From NCBI GenBank assembly GCA_964446435.1, contig CAYUOS010000062.1, positions 1 through 17,741 on the forward strand: a DNA stretch of 17,741 nt. The letters run 5' to 3'. The position numbers were made by a program, and so were the translations under genes. The notes beneath the pieces were generated by a model that saw only the letters and a list, made by a program, of their open reading frames with translations, did not search any database and was not told the DNA's origin. The DNA is from SLNP01 sp964446435 (GTDB taxonomy: Bacteria > Bacteroidota > Bacteroidia > Bacteroidales > VadinHA17). Positions 1 through 7,143 of the stretch are shown in pieces. Each line of letters starts with the position of its first letter. Within the stretch, counting starts at the first letter, position 1.

Positions 1-978
1 TTCGACTATCCTGCGTCGGATATCGATACACTCATCACAATAGGATAAACTGCCATAATTGACCTTTGCCTCCAGCCTGTATGCTGCATTTCTGTCAATT
101 CCGAGTGTTACCCCGCAATAGGAAGCATCGACTGACAGACTTTCGAAACCGGATGGAACGGAAGTTGCTTCGAAAGAGCCGTACCTGGCTACAAGATTCA
201 GACTATTGTTCAGGGTGCTCAGTTTCACGTTTGTATAGGACGTCTCGGCCACGAAGTTATTGATAGCTTTCACAGAGATATTGTCATATTTTGAGTCGGC
301 AACGATCGAACCTGCTTCATCAATAATAAACTTTGAGTATCTGCTGTCGATCATCATGGCTTGTACCTTTCTGATACTAAAGTCGGAAGCGTATCTTGAG
401 ACTACTGAAAGCCAGTTTGCCTCATCTATTGTTGCCCTGCCATACGAGAGGGTGATGCAGTTCAACGGTTTCACGTTGCCGCGGGTGAGCCTTAAGGCTA
501 CGAGGTTTCCGTACTGAAGGTTGACATTGACCCATCCGGGATGCTCGTCTATCTTGACATTGCCATACCTGTTGGTTATGTTCATGTCATTTTTCCCGGG
601 CATTCTGACTGTATAGTCAATCTTGAACCTGCTGGTTCCTGATCCCCTGGTAACTGTCGAGAACCTGCTGTCGAGGACTGTTTTAGCCTCAACTGTGTTA
701 TCGCCTTCACTGAATTCGATGGAGATCATCTCAACCACTCTTTCAGATCTGTCGCGTGTAGCCATCTCAGCAGTCACCACCACCTCGATGGAAACCTCGT
801 TCCTGTTCCAGGTTTCAACATTTACATCACCGTACCGGTTTGAAATAACAACGGCGGTTGAAGGACTTACAGAGAATACCTTGCTGTATTTCCTGGTTAC
901 TTCCTGGGCTGTGGTATTTGCGGCTGCAATGATAATTACCATTGCTGCCAGCGCTATCCTATATACTGACCTTTTCAT
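1..978 (-). CDS. Secreted DUF4097-like (putative adhesin) repeat protein, partial
   Basis: The frame is open for 326 codons from an ATG at 978 to the window edge, so the C-terminus is missing. Residues 1-25 form a Sec-type signal peptide with a hydrophobic core near 8-20 and a likely cut after AQ. The rest is polar, beta-rich and repetitive. A tyrosine followed by a small residue and a short beta-strand recurs at residues 49, 138, 156, 179, 196, 214, 231, 248, 266, 287 and 308, about every 17-21 residues. This spacing fits the repetitive beta-fold of DUF4097/DUF2807 'putative adhesin' proteins, though that family call is from pattern memory. The start overlaps the 3' end of the upstream anti-sigma-like gene by 20 bases, so the two are very probably translated from one mRNA. 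Its position suggests an envelope protein controlled by the neighbouring sigma factor. The function is unknown. Confidence 0.75.
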   Translation of the reverse strand, partial: MKRSVYRIALAAMVIIIAAANTTAQEVTRKYSKVFSVSPSTAVVISNRYGDVNVETWNRNEVSIEVVVTAEMATRDRSERVVEMISIEFSEGDNTVEAKTVLDSRFSTVTRGSGTSRFKIDYTVRMPGKNDMNITNRYGNVKIDEHPGWVNVNLQYGNLVALRLTRGNVKPLNCITLSYGRATIDEANWLSVVSRYASDFSIRKVQAMMIDSRYSKFIIDEAGSIVADSKYDNISVKAINNFVAETSYTNVKLSTLNNSLNLVARYGSFEATSVPSGFESLSVDASYCGVTLGIDRNAAYRLEAKVNYGSLSYCDECIDIRRRIVE

Positions 979-1522
979 CTTTCTGGCTTATTTCCTGTTT
1001 TTCACTTTTTACCTGCTTGAGCTGGCTCAGAATAAATGACATTACCTCTACCTTCGTCTGATAGTGTTCTATCATTGCATTGATTATTCTTTCATCGTTG
1101 GGGTTTGCCCTGAGCTCCTTCTGCAACTCCCTGAATGAAGCATCCATATTCTTAAGCTCCTCATCGAGTATCTTCTTCTGATCGTCTCCCGTTATTGATG
1201 CTATATCGAGTATCTCACCCTGAAGCATGTTTACCTGTTGCACATAGAAAGTCTCAACCTCCCTGTACTGTGGCGACACCTGGCTTAGAGTCATCTTGCT
1301 CCTGTCGGGTCTGATAAAATGTTCCCATGTATAGAGTGACGAGAGGGTAACCAGCAGTGTTACTACTGCTGCCCTCAGCAGGTAAGGACCAATGTTGATC
1401 TTCTTCCTTGCGGAGAATCTTGCCTCGAGTTTGCCTTTGAACCTCTCGAAGTGGCCCTCCGAGGGTTCGGCTTCATCGAAGAAGCTCCTGTTTTTCCTGA
1501 TTACATCTTCTATATTGCTCAT
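959..1522 (-). CDS. Single-pass anti-sigma-factor-like membrane protein
   Basis: This 187-residue protein has a short cytoplasmic N-terminal part (about 1-43), one membrane helix (about 44-66) and a charged, helical C-terminal part. The C-terminal part includes the segment NPNDERIINAMIEHYQTK near residues 141-158, which resembles the C-terminal region of Bacteroidota proteins encoded beside ECF sigma genes. It lies 13 bases downstream of an ECF sigma gene, and its 3' end overlaps the next gene by 20 bases. I see no HxxxCxxC zinc-binding anti-sigma motif in the N-terminal part. The anti-sigma role is therefore inferred from context and topology: it would hold the sigma factor at the membrane until an envelope signal arrives. 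It could instead be a structural partner of the downstream repeat protein. Confidence 0.75.
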   Translation of the reverse strand: MSNIEDVIRKNRSFFDEAEPSEGHFERFKGKLEARFSARKKINIGPYLLRAAVVTLLVTLSSLYTWEHFIRPDRSKMTLSQVSPQYREVETFYVQQVNMLQGEILDIASITGDDQKKILDEELKNMDASFRELQKELRANPNDERIINAMIEHYQTKVEVMSFILSQLKQVKSEKQEISQKDEKVSI

Positions 1523-1535
1523 GGCTGTAATTTTT

Positions 1536-2096
1536 TTAGTATTCTTTCATTTCGGCTACCAGTTTCTGTTTTGCCCTGGAGAGCTGTGACCTTGAGGTAC
1601 TGCTCGATATCTTCAATATTTCGCCAATTTCATCGTGGTCGTAGCCTTCAATCAGGTAGAGGTTAAGAATTACCCTGTATCCGTCTGGCAGTCTCTCGAT
1701 AGCATCCTTTACCTTCTCAAGCCTGCTCTCAAAGTGCTGTTTTGATTCGATATCGTCAGGACTGGAGTCGGTAAGGTTACCTTGCTTCTCAATATCTTCA
1801 AAGACCATTTTTCTTTTATTCAGAGCATCGAGTGACCTGTTGATTACGATTCTCTTGAGCCAGGCCCCGAAGCTTACGGTTCCCGAGTATGTTCCTATTT
1901 TCTCGAATGCAGACAGGAAAGCCTCTTGCATGACATCTTCAGCCTCCATACTGTCATTCAGAATTCTCAGACTCGTGTTGTACATCGACTTGAAGTACAA
2001 CTTGTAAATCTGAAACTGTGATTTTTGGTCGCCGGCTATACACCCGTCGATAAGATCCTGGTGTATATTCTTGAAAGCCGCTTCAACATTAACCAT
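1536..2096 (-). CDS. ECF-family RNA polymerase sigma factor (sigma-70 family)
   Basis: This is a 186-residue protein with the two-domain ECF architecture. Sigma region 2 covers about residues 24-93, with the EAEDVMQEAFLSAFEKI segment followed by SFGAWLKRIVINRSLDALNKRK. Sigma region 4 covers about 131-182, with LPDGYRVILNLYLIEGYDHDEIGEIL and a helix-turn-helix ending SQLSRAKQKL. There is no region 1.1 or 3, as expected for group 4. I chose the ATG at 2096. An in-frame GTG at 2138 would add 14 residues with no domain. The protein should direct core polymerase to a small regulon, probably including its own operon. The anti-sigma-like gene follows after 13 bases. ECF subgroup and target promoter cannot be assigned from the sequence. 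Confidence 0.93.
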   Translation of the reverse strand: MVNVEAAFKNIHQDLIDGCIAGDQKSQFQIYKLYFKSMYNTSLRILNDSMEAEDVMQEAFLSAFEKIGTYSGTVSFGAWLKRIVINRSLDALNKRKMVFEDIEKQGNLTDSSPDDIESKQHFESRLEKVKDAIERLPDGYRVILNLYLIEGYDHDEIGEILKISSSTSRSQLSRAKQKLVAEMKEY

Positions 2097-2212
2097 ATTC
2101 GTCCGACTTATAGTCTTTATTTGTAATGCTGCACCCACAGTTTCTCAGTTTTCCATACTAAGGACGCGGGTTGCGGTTCAGTGCTGCATCAGTACTGAAA
2201 AAAAATCTACAA

Positions 2213-3088
2213 TCAGAAAAGATTCAGTATCATACCCTGCTTTATCTCACCTGTCGAGAAGTCGAGCTCCGATCCGAACATACTGTGGGGTATGGAGTAG
2301 ATAAGCAGCAACACAACTGCTGCGGCGATGGTATAAACGGGCCTTTTCCTGCGCCAGTTCATTGCCACTGCCAGTATCCAGAATATTACCGCGACAAGTG
2401 TTTTATTGTCGGTAAGGTCCCATCCGAAGGGTACTCCGGTCCAGAATTCACCAAAAGCGTAGTACTGGACAATGGGTCCGAGTATCATCCCACCCGTAAA
2501 CAACATTATGAGGGTGATGATGCCATATTTTCTCTGTGACTCAAAGCCTGCAATTGCCATGAGGCCTGCAAGGGTTGAGAGCATCATTGCGATGAACATT
2601 ATTATAATATGTGGTGTGAGGGCCCATCCCGGAACAGCATCCTTGAACCTGATAACAATCGGATTATCCCTGAATAGCACCTGTGTCCCTGAATTATCTG
2701 TAATCTCGACATAGTATTGCAATTTCCCTGCCGGTGGCTGTTGTGGTACTGAGGCGAAGAATCCCTTCATCTCATCCATTCCGAATACCTTATTCATAAT
2801 GAATGACTGTATAGGTATAACCCTGTATGTGAAGTTAACGGCTGTATATTCATCATCAGTCTTGAATCGCTTGTAATATAGTTTTGCGGTAACACTCTCA
2901 TCATAAATCGCCATTCTTACAGACGGCCGTTCATCAAGCCCCAGGCTTCTGACCAGCTTGACAGGATAGGCCTCGCCATTAACAGTTATATCTGTCCTCT
3001 TTGGGTATGTTGGCCCTGTCTGTCTCTGAAAGATTGCTGCAGATAAGGTGATTATGACTGCAACTGTCCATAAAAGAGCTTTTTTCAT
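2213..3088 (-). CDS. Unknown polytopic membrane protein with a periplasmic N-terminal domain
   Basis: I do not recognise the family of this 291-residue protein. An N-terminal hydrophobic segment (about 3-20) is either a signal peptide or a membrane anchor. A soluble, beta-rich region follows (about 25-155), with segments such as AKLYYKRF and GKLQYYVEITDNSGTQ that look like an Ig-like fold. Four membrane helices come next, near residues 158-180, 188-212, 229-245 and 250-267, and the tail is short. The gene starts 22 bases after the M28 peptidase stop on the same strand, so the two are probably co-transcribed. The sigma gene lies 116 bases downstream. The lumenal domain joined to a four-helix bundle could serve sensing or assembly, but that is speculation. 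Confidence 0.8.
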   Translation of the reverse strand: MKKALLWTVAVIITLSAAIFQRQTGPTYPKRTDITVNGEAYPVKLVRSLGLDERPSVRMAIYDESVTAKLYYKRFKTDDEYTAVNFTYRVIPIQSFIMNKVFGMDEMKGFFASVPQQPPAGKLQYYVEITDNSGTQVLFRDNPIVIRFKDAVPGWALTPHIIIMFIAMMLSTLAGLMAIAGFESQRKYGIITLIMLFTGGMILGPIVQYYAFGEFWTGVPFGWDLTDNKTLVAVIFWILAVAMNWRRKRPVYTIAAAVVLLLIYSIPHSMFGSELDFSTGEIKQGMILNLF

Positions 3089-3110
3089 TTCTGTGGCTTT
3101 TTAGGGTTGG

Positions 3111-4340
3111 TTAAAGCTGGATAATAAGTAACTCTGTATTTTCACCTCTGAGGATCTCGACAGAAATAGTCTCGCCTGCTTTTAACTGGTTAAGCCTGAT
3201 CATGTACTCCTCAATATTATTAACAGGCTTGCCGTTTATCGATTTAATAATATCGCCCCTCATCATTCCTCCCAGTGCTGCAGGCCTTCCGGGAGTGACG
3301 AAATCGGCTCTCAGACCGTCACTTACCACACCTGAGAAGTCAGGCATGATTCCCAGTGAGATACCTCCGCGACGGGCTCCATGGTCAAGACCCTGTCTCG
3401 GACCAGCCTCAGTGAAGGCGAGCCTTTCCGAATTTCCTGCCAGTGAATCAGCCACACCATAGACAAAATCAGCAATTGCAATCATTCCCTCGTAGTTGAT
3501 ACGATCTTTTGTATCATATGGAGTGTGGTAGTCAAGATGCGGCCCTGTGGAAACAAAAATCACTGGGATATCTACAATGTAGAATGCCGAATGGTCGGAG
3601 GGACCGTATCCTTCGTCTGAGAGTGCCAGCTTCAGCCTGGCGGTATCATTGAGAACCATCAGAAGATCCCTCATCCCTTTAGCTGTTCCTGCGCCTCCCA
3701 CCTGCAGCATCAGCGACTCTTCCTTAAGCCTGCCGACCATGTCGAGGTTTATCATAGCATTTATTGAAGCGGGGCTTACAGGCATCTGGTCAACAAAATG
3801 GCGGGCTCCGAGCAGACCCATCTCCTCAGCTGCAAATGCAACGAATATTATGCTGCGGGATGTTCCACCTGGCCTTGAAGCAAATTTCTGTGCAATCTCG
3901 AGCATAAGTGCGACACCGGAAGCATTGTCGTCTGCTCCGTAATGTACAGCAATGGTGTCGGGCATCCTGCTGGAGGAACCCTCTCCTCCATATCCAAGGT
4001 GGTCGAAATGAGCCCCGATAACCACGTATTCGTTCCTGAGTACAGGGTCTTTCCCGGGCAATACCATGGCAACATTCTTTGTTCCTGCATTTGTTCTGTT
4101 AACCCAGAACCTCTGAAATCCATCATCGACGAATGGTACGAGTCCGTATGCGCGAAGCTCCCTTCTGATATAATCTGCAGCAAGGCTGTCACCCTCAGTG
4201 CCCGTCAGGCGTCCTCCCAGCTTTTCGGAAGCAAGGTACGATACATGTGCAAACAGTTCACCTGTGGTTATTTCAGGATTACCCCGCGAGCAGGCAACAA
4301 GCAGACAAGCTGCAAGCAGTACATATATATATCTTTTCAT
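3111..4340 (-). CDS. Lipoprotein M28-family metallopeptidase with C-terminal PDZ domain
   Basis: This is a 409-residue zinc aminopeptidase-type enzyme of family M28. I start it at the ATG at 4340 because that gives a clean lipoprotein signal (MKRYIYVLLAACLLVAC, lipid Cys17). The upstream ATG at 4394 would bury this signal. Two-zinc M28 ligands are visible: H111 in GAHFDHLG, the Asp of GADDNASG (137-138), the glutamates of AAEEMGL (172-173), D200 in NLDMVGR and H272 in DYHTPYDT. A PDZ domain fills about residues 323-408, with GGMMRGDIIKSINGKPV. The protein should be anchored to the envelope and release N-terminal amino acids from peptides. It lies between rocD (98 bases upstream) and the unknown membrane protein (22 bases downstream). 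The exact substrate is unknown. Confidence 0.92.
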   Translation of the reverse strand: MKRYIYVLLAACLLVACSRGNPEITTGELFAHVSYLASEKLGGRLTGTEGDSLAADYIRRELRAYGLVPFVDDGFQRFWVNRTNAGTKNVAMVLPGKDPVLRNEYVVIGAHFDHLGYGGEGSSSRMPDTIAVHYGADDNASGVALMLEIAQKFASRPGGTSRSIIFVAFAAEEMGLLGARHFVDQMPVSPASINAMINLDMVGRLKEESLMLQVGGAGTAKGMRDLLMVLNDTARLKLALSDEGYGPSDHSAFYIVDIPVIFVSTGPHLDYHTPYDTKDRINYEGMIAIADFVYGVADSLAGNSERLAFTEAGPRQGLDHGARRGGISLGIMPDFSGVVSDGLRADFVTPGRPAALGGMMRGDIIKSINGKPVNNIEEYMIRLNQLKAGETISVEILRGENTELLIIQL

Positions 4341-4438
4341 ACCGTTACGTTCAATGGTTGTAAAGATATAACTGTTAAAGCAGAATACCTGCATAAAAAC
4401 GCAGATGCGGTTGCAAAAAGCAGGGCAGGACAGGCCTG

Positions 4439-5650
4439 TTATTCGAACTGTCTGAAGGTCTTCTTGATCAGTTCCATTGCCTCACGCAGCTGTGTCTCAG
4501 TTATGATGAGTGGCGGTGCGAACCTGATTATATGACCGTGTGTTGGTTTCGCGAGGACTCCGTTCTCTTTCATGGCCACACATACATCCCAGGCTGTCTT
4601 ACCGCCTTTTGGCTTGATAACCACTGCATTGAGGAGACCCTTTCCGCGAACCAGCTCAATCATCTCTGACTTGATACTCCTGAACTCCTGCCTGAATATT
4701 TTTCCAAGGTGCTCAGACTTCTCGGCAAGTCTCTCGTCGCGAACAACATCGAGGGCAGCCATTGCCACCTTACCGGCAATCGGGTTGCCGCCGAATGTGG
4801 AACCATGTTCACCAGGCTTGATGCATAGCATAATCTCATCATCTGCCAGTGCTACCGATACCGGAAATACCCCACCCGAAAGAGCCTTGCCGAGTATCAG
4901 AATATCAGGCTTCACACCCTCATGATCACAGGCAAGCAGCTTACCGGTGCGTGCAATTCCGGTCTGAACCTCATCTGCTATGAAGAGCACGTTTTTCGCC
5001 TTGCACATATCGTAAGCTTTCTTCAGGTATCCCTCTTCAGGAACATACACACCGGCCTCGCCCTGTATCGGTTCTACCAGGAAGCCAGCAACATCGGGAT
5101 CCTCAAGCGCTTTCTCAAGTGCCTTCAGGTCGTTATAGGGAATTGTAATGAAACCAGGAGTAAAGGGGCCGTAATCTCTTCTGGCATCAGGATCTGTCGA
5201 CATAGAGACAATCGTGATGGTCCGGCCATGAAAATTGCCTTCGCAGACAATAATCTTAGCCTGGTTTTCTCTGATACCCTTTTTCATATAAGCCCACTTA
5301 CGGCATAGCTTGAGTGCGGTTTCATCGGCTTCTGCACCGGTATTCATTGGCAATACCCTGTCATAGCCGAAGTATTTGGTGATATACTCTTCGAATTCAC
5401 CCAGGACAGAATTATAGAATGCTCTTGAGGTCAGTGTAAGCCTCTTTGCCTGATCGATAAGGGCCTTGATGATTTTTGGGTGGCAATGTCCTTGATTTAC
5501 AGCTGAATATGCCGAGAGGAAATCGTAATACCTTTTTCCCTCCACGTCCCATACAAACGGACCTTCTCCTCTTTCAAGAACCACCGGCAGCGGGTGATAA
5601 TTATGAGCTCCGAACCTGTCTTCGCGATCGATATAATCCTGTGTTTTCAT
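4439..5650 (-). CDS. rocD: Ornithine--oxo-acid aminotransferase (class III PLP enzyme)
   Basis: This 403-residue protein has the length of bacterial ornithine aminotransferases. The enzyme moves the delta-amino group of ornithine to 2-oxoglutarate. The products are glutamate and glutamate semialdehyde, which links arginine/ornithine breakdown to proline. Visible class III features are NTGAEADETALKL (103-115, cofactor phosphate), FHGRT (140-144), DEVQTGIARTG (226-236, Asp contacting the PLP ring) and the Schiff-base lysine K255 in LGKALSGG. HGSTFGGNP (282-290) supports ornithine aminotransferase over acetylornithine aminotransferase. The protein is cytoplasmic, with no signal peptide. A -33/-7 style promoter lies 43-74 bases upstream. 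Acetylornithine aminotransferase is the main alternative, but the NTGAEADETA and DPDARRDYGPFTPGF segments favour RocD. Confidence 0.93.
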   Translation of the reverse strand: MKTQDYIDREDRFGAHNYHPLPVVLERGEGPFVWDVEGKRYYDFLSAYSAVNQGHCHPKIIKALIDQAKRLTLTSRAFYNSVLGEFEEYITKYFGYDRVLPMNTGAEADETALKLCRKWAYMKKGIRENQAKIIVCEGNFHGRTITIVSMSTDPDARRDYGPFTPGFITIPYNDLKALEKALEDPDVAGFLVEPIQGEAGVYVPEEGYLKKAYDMCKAKNVLFIADEVQTGIARTGKLLACDHEGVKPDILILGKALSGGVFPVSVALADDEIMLCIKPGEHGSTFGGNPIAGKVAMAALDVVRDERLAEKSEHLGKIFRQEFRSIKSEMIELVRGKGLLNAVVIKPKGGKTAWDVCVAMKENGVLAKPTHGHIIRFAPPLIITETQLREAMELIKKTFRQFE

Positions 5651-5693
5651 CAGATTGATTTTTAATGATTTGCTATTTCAGTTTTTAAACCCA

Positions 5694-5724
5694 CAATCTT
5701 ACGAAAGCTTTTTCATTTTTCAAA
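5694..5724 (-). promoter_or_regulatory. Candidate Bacteroidota-type promoter of rocD
   Basis: On the minus strand TTTG (5724-5721) is followed by 19 bases and then TAAGATTG (5701-5694). This matches the Bacteroidota -33 TTTG and -7 TAnnTTTG pattern with one mismatch, 43 bases ahead of the rocD ATG. The -33 element sits exactly at the left edge of the duplicated 55-base sequence, so the assembly problem there touches this promoter. Confidence 0.5.
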
Positions 5725-5778
5725 GGAGTAAGGTCATTTAGTGAGGTATGGGGTATGGGGTATGAGGTATGGGGTATG
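5724..5778. repeat. Left copy of a 55-base direct repeat flanking the N gap
   Basis: These 55 bases end at the first N and are identical to the 55 bases that begin immediately after the last N (5879-5933). The copy contains the non-repetitive lead AGGAGTAAGGTCATTTAGTG and then heptamers GGTATGG/GGTATGA starting at 5745. Exact identity that stops at both gap edges suggests the same locus assembled twice, not a biological duplication. Confidence 0.9.
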
Positions 5779-5878
5779 NNNNNNNNNNNNNNNNNNNNNN
5801 NNNNNNNNNNNNNNNNNNNNNNNNNNNNNNNNNNNNNNNNNNNNNNNNNNNNNNNNNNNNNNNNNNNNNNNNNNNNNN
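5779..5878. other. Assembly gap of 100 N
   Basis: There are exactly 100 N, the conventional length for a gap of unknown size. The gap lies inside the heptamer array between rocD and trmD and is flanked by identical 55-base ends. Its true length is unknown and could be zero or negative, so coordinates downstream are approximate relative to the real chromosome. Confidence 0.98.
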
Positions 5879-5933
5879 AGGAGTAAGGTCATTTAGTGAG
5901 GTATGGGGTATGGGGTATGAGGTATGGGGTATG
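5879..5933. repeat. Right copy of the 55-base direct repeat flanking the N gap
   Basis: This copy is identical base for base to 5724-5778 and begins directly after the last N. It continues without interruption into the long heptamer array. Together the two copies suggest that two contig ends sharing a 55-base overlap were scaffolded, not merged. Confidence 0.9.
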
Positions 5934-6039
5934 GGGTATGAGGTATGAGGTATGAGGTATGAGGTATGAGGTATGAGGTATGAGGCTCAGGGCTCAGGGT
6001 ACGGGGCTCAGGGTACGGGGCTCAGGGCGCAGGGTGCGG
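5900..6039. repeat. Heptamer tandem array, 20 units, ending at the trmD stop codon
   Basis: The 140 bases divide exactly into 20 seven-base units with no indel. Twelve are GGTATGG or GGTATGA (5900-5983). Then come GGCTCAG, GGCTCAG, GGTACGG, GGCTCAG, GGTACGG, GGCTCAG, GGCGCAG and GGTGCGG (5984-6039). The array ends one base before the trmD stop codon (complement at 6041-6043). Partial units also precede the N gap from 5745. The 7-base period does not keep a reading frame, and the array looks non-coding. The 390 bases between rocD and trmD hold only this array, the gap and the rocD promoter. Confidence 0.95.
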
Positions 6040-6040
6040 T

Positions 6041-6724
6041 TCAGGTTTCGTCGTTGAGAAGTCGTGGCCGGAGGGCCCTGGTTCGTTCAACCGATTTTTC
6101 GTGGCGCCACTTTTCTATCTCTGCTGCGTTTCCTGAGAGCAGTACATCCGGTACCTTCCACCCCATGAAGTCAGCGGGCCTGGTATATACAGGAGGTGAG
6201 AGCAGATCATCCTGGAAAGAGTCAAAAAGTGCCGACTGTTCATCCGAGATGGCCCCAGGTATCAACCTTACAATGGCATCGGTGATAATCGCTGCCGGAA
6301 GTTCTCCCCCCGAGAGTACATAATCACCAATTGATATTTCCCTCGTAACGAGGTTTTCCCTTATCCTGTGGTCGATGCCCTTGTAGTGGCCTGCAAGGAT
6401 TATTATATTCTTTGACGTTGCCAGTTGGTTTGCTGTTTTCTGGCTGAATGGCTCACCATCGGGAGAGGTGTAGATTATCTCATCGTATTCTCTCTGGAGC
6501 TTCAGTTGTTCAAGAGCTTTGTACACCGGCTCAATCTTCATTACCATTCCTGCGCCACCGCCGAAGGGATAGTCATCTACGGTTCGGTGCCTGTCATCGG
6601 TGAAGTCGCGCAACTGGATCAGGTTTATTTCAACCAGCCCTTTATCCCTTGCTCTCCTGATAATTGAGTGGCCGAGAGGACCCTCAATCAATTCGGGCAG
6701 TATAGTTATAATGTCGATTCTCAT
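6041..6724 (-). CDS. trmD: tRNA (guanine-37-N1)-methyltransferase
   Basis: This SPOUT-class enzyme methylates N1 of G37 next to the anticodon, using S-adenosylmethionine, and so prevents +1 frameshifting. I start it at the ATG at 6724 because the protein then begins MRIDIITILPELIEGPLG, as in the family. An upstream start at 6745 only adds seven unconserved residues. The resulting 227 residues show GGGAGMVMKIEPV (55-67), GHYKGIDHRI (112-121), the trefoil-knot segment GDYVLSGGELPA (133-144) and DSFQDDLLSPPVYTRP (168-183), which contains the catalytic aspartate region. The C-terminal domain is a little shorter than in E. coli TrmD (255 residues). The stop codon almost touches the heptamer array, so there is no room for an ordinary terminator between them. 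Confidence 0.96.
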   Translation of the reverse strand: MRIDIITILPELIEGPLGHSIIRRARDKGLVEINLIQLRDFTDDRHRTVDDYPFGGGAGMVMKIEPVYKALEQLKLQREYDEIIYTSPDGEPFSQKTANQLATSKNIIILAGHYKGIDHRIRENLVTREISIGDYVLSGGELPAAIITDAIVRLIPGAISDEQSALFDSFQDDLLSPPVYTRPADFMGWKVPDVLLSGNAAEIEKWRHEKSVERTRALRPRLLNDET

Positions 6725-6742
6725 AGCAATGTGGCCTGACTG

Positions 6743-6750
6743 CAAAAATA
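6743..6750 (-). promoter_or_regulatory. Candidate -7 element for trmD
   Basis: On the minus strand TATTTTTG is an exact match to TAnnTTTG, 18 bases upstream of the chosen trmD ATG at 6724. It supports that start over the one at 6745, which would overlap the element. No good -33 TTG is visible at the usual spacing. Confidence 0.45.
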
Positions 6751-6863
6751 GCCAATGATATATTATCAGAGTCGCCCTGGTCTTATTAATTCTTTTTCCA
6801 GGAGGATTTTGACCGTATACTATATATATTTATATATTTACTTTCCATATATACTGTTTTTGA

Positions 6864-7139
6864 TTGGATAACTCAGAATACATCGAATGCAGGCCAGGCT
6901 GCGGGGCATGCTGCATCGCGCTCTCTATCTCATCATCCATTCCCGGTATGGAGAAGGGTAAGCCGGCAGGAGTAAGGTGCATTCATCTTACCGATGATTA
7001 CAGGTGTGCTCTGTTTGGCAAGCCTGAACGACCAGAGGTGTGCGGTGCCTTCCGGGCCGAGACTCTGTTCTGTGGCACCAACCGCGACGAGGCCATGAGT
7101 ATTCTCATGTCACTCACCGATGCGGAAGACAAATACTGA
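6864..7139 (+). CDS. YkgJ-family cysteine-rich protein (putative Zn/Fe cluster binder)
   Basis: This 91-residue protein opens with ECRPGCGACCIAL (residues 8-20) and has cysteines at 9, 13, 16, 17, 39, 48, 60 and 70. That is the CxxxCxxCC...C pattern of the YkgJ/UPF0153 family, thought to bind zinc or an iron-sulfur cluster. The segment GMEKGKPAGVRCIHL followed by RCALFGKPERPEVC is also typical. The start is TTG at 6864, directly after an in-frame TGA at 6861. The next in-frame ATG (residue 29) would remove the conserved cysteine block, so the TTG start is required. The gene converges on the amidohydrolase with four bases between stop codons. The biochemical role of the family is not settled. 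Confidence 0.85.
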   Translation: MDNSEYIECRPGCGACCIALSISSSIPGMEKGKPAGVRCIHLTDDYRCALFGKPERPEVCGAFRAETLFCGTNRDEAMSILMSLTDAEDKY

Positions 7140-7143
7140 AAAA

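Noticed and set aside
4430..4439. Palindrome ACAGGCCTGT at the end of rocD as a terminator
   Set aside because: It has no loop and no T-run and overlaps the stop codon, so it is probably chance.
5900..6039. CRISPR array or telomere-like end
   Set aside because: The units are only seven bases with no spacers, and genes continue on both sides. The resemblance of GGGGTAT to telomeric repeats is superficial.
5973..6323. Plus-strand open frame of 116 codons across the heptamer array and trmD
   Set aside because: It starts inside the repeat and then runs antisense to trmD, whose motifs are complete. The repetitive N-terminus is a product of the array.
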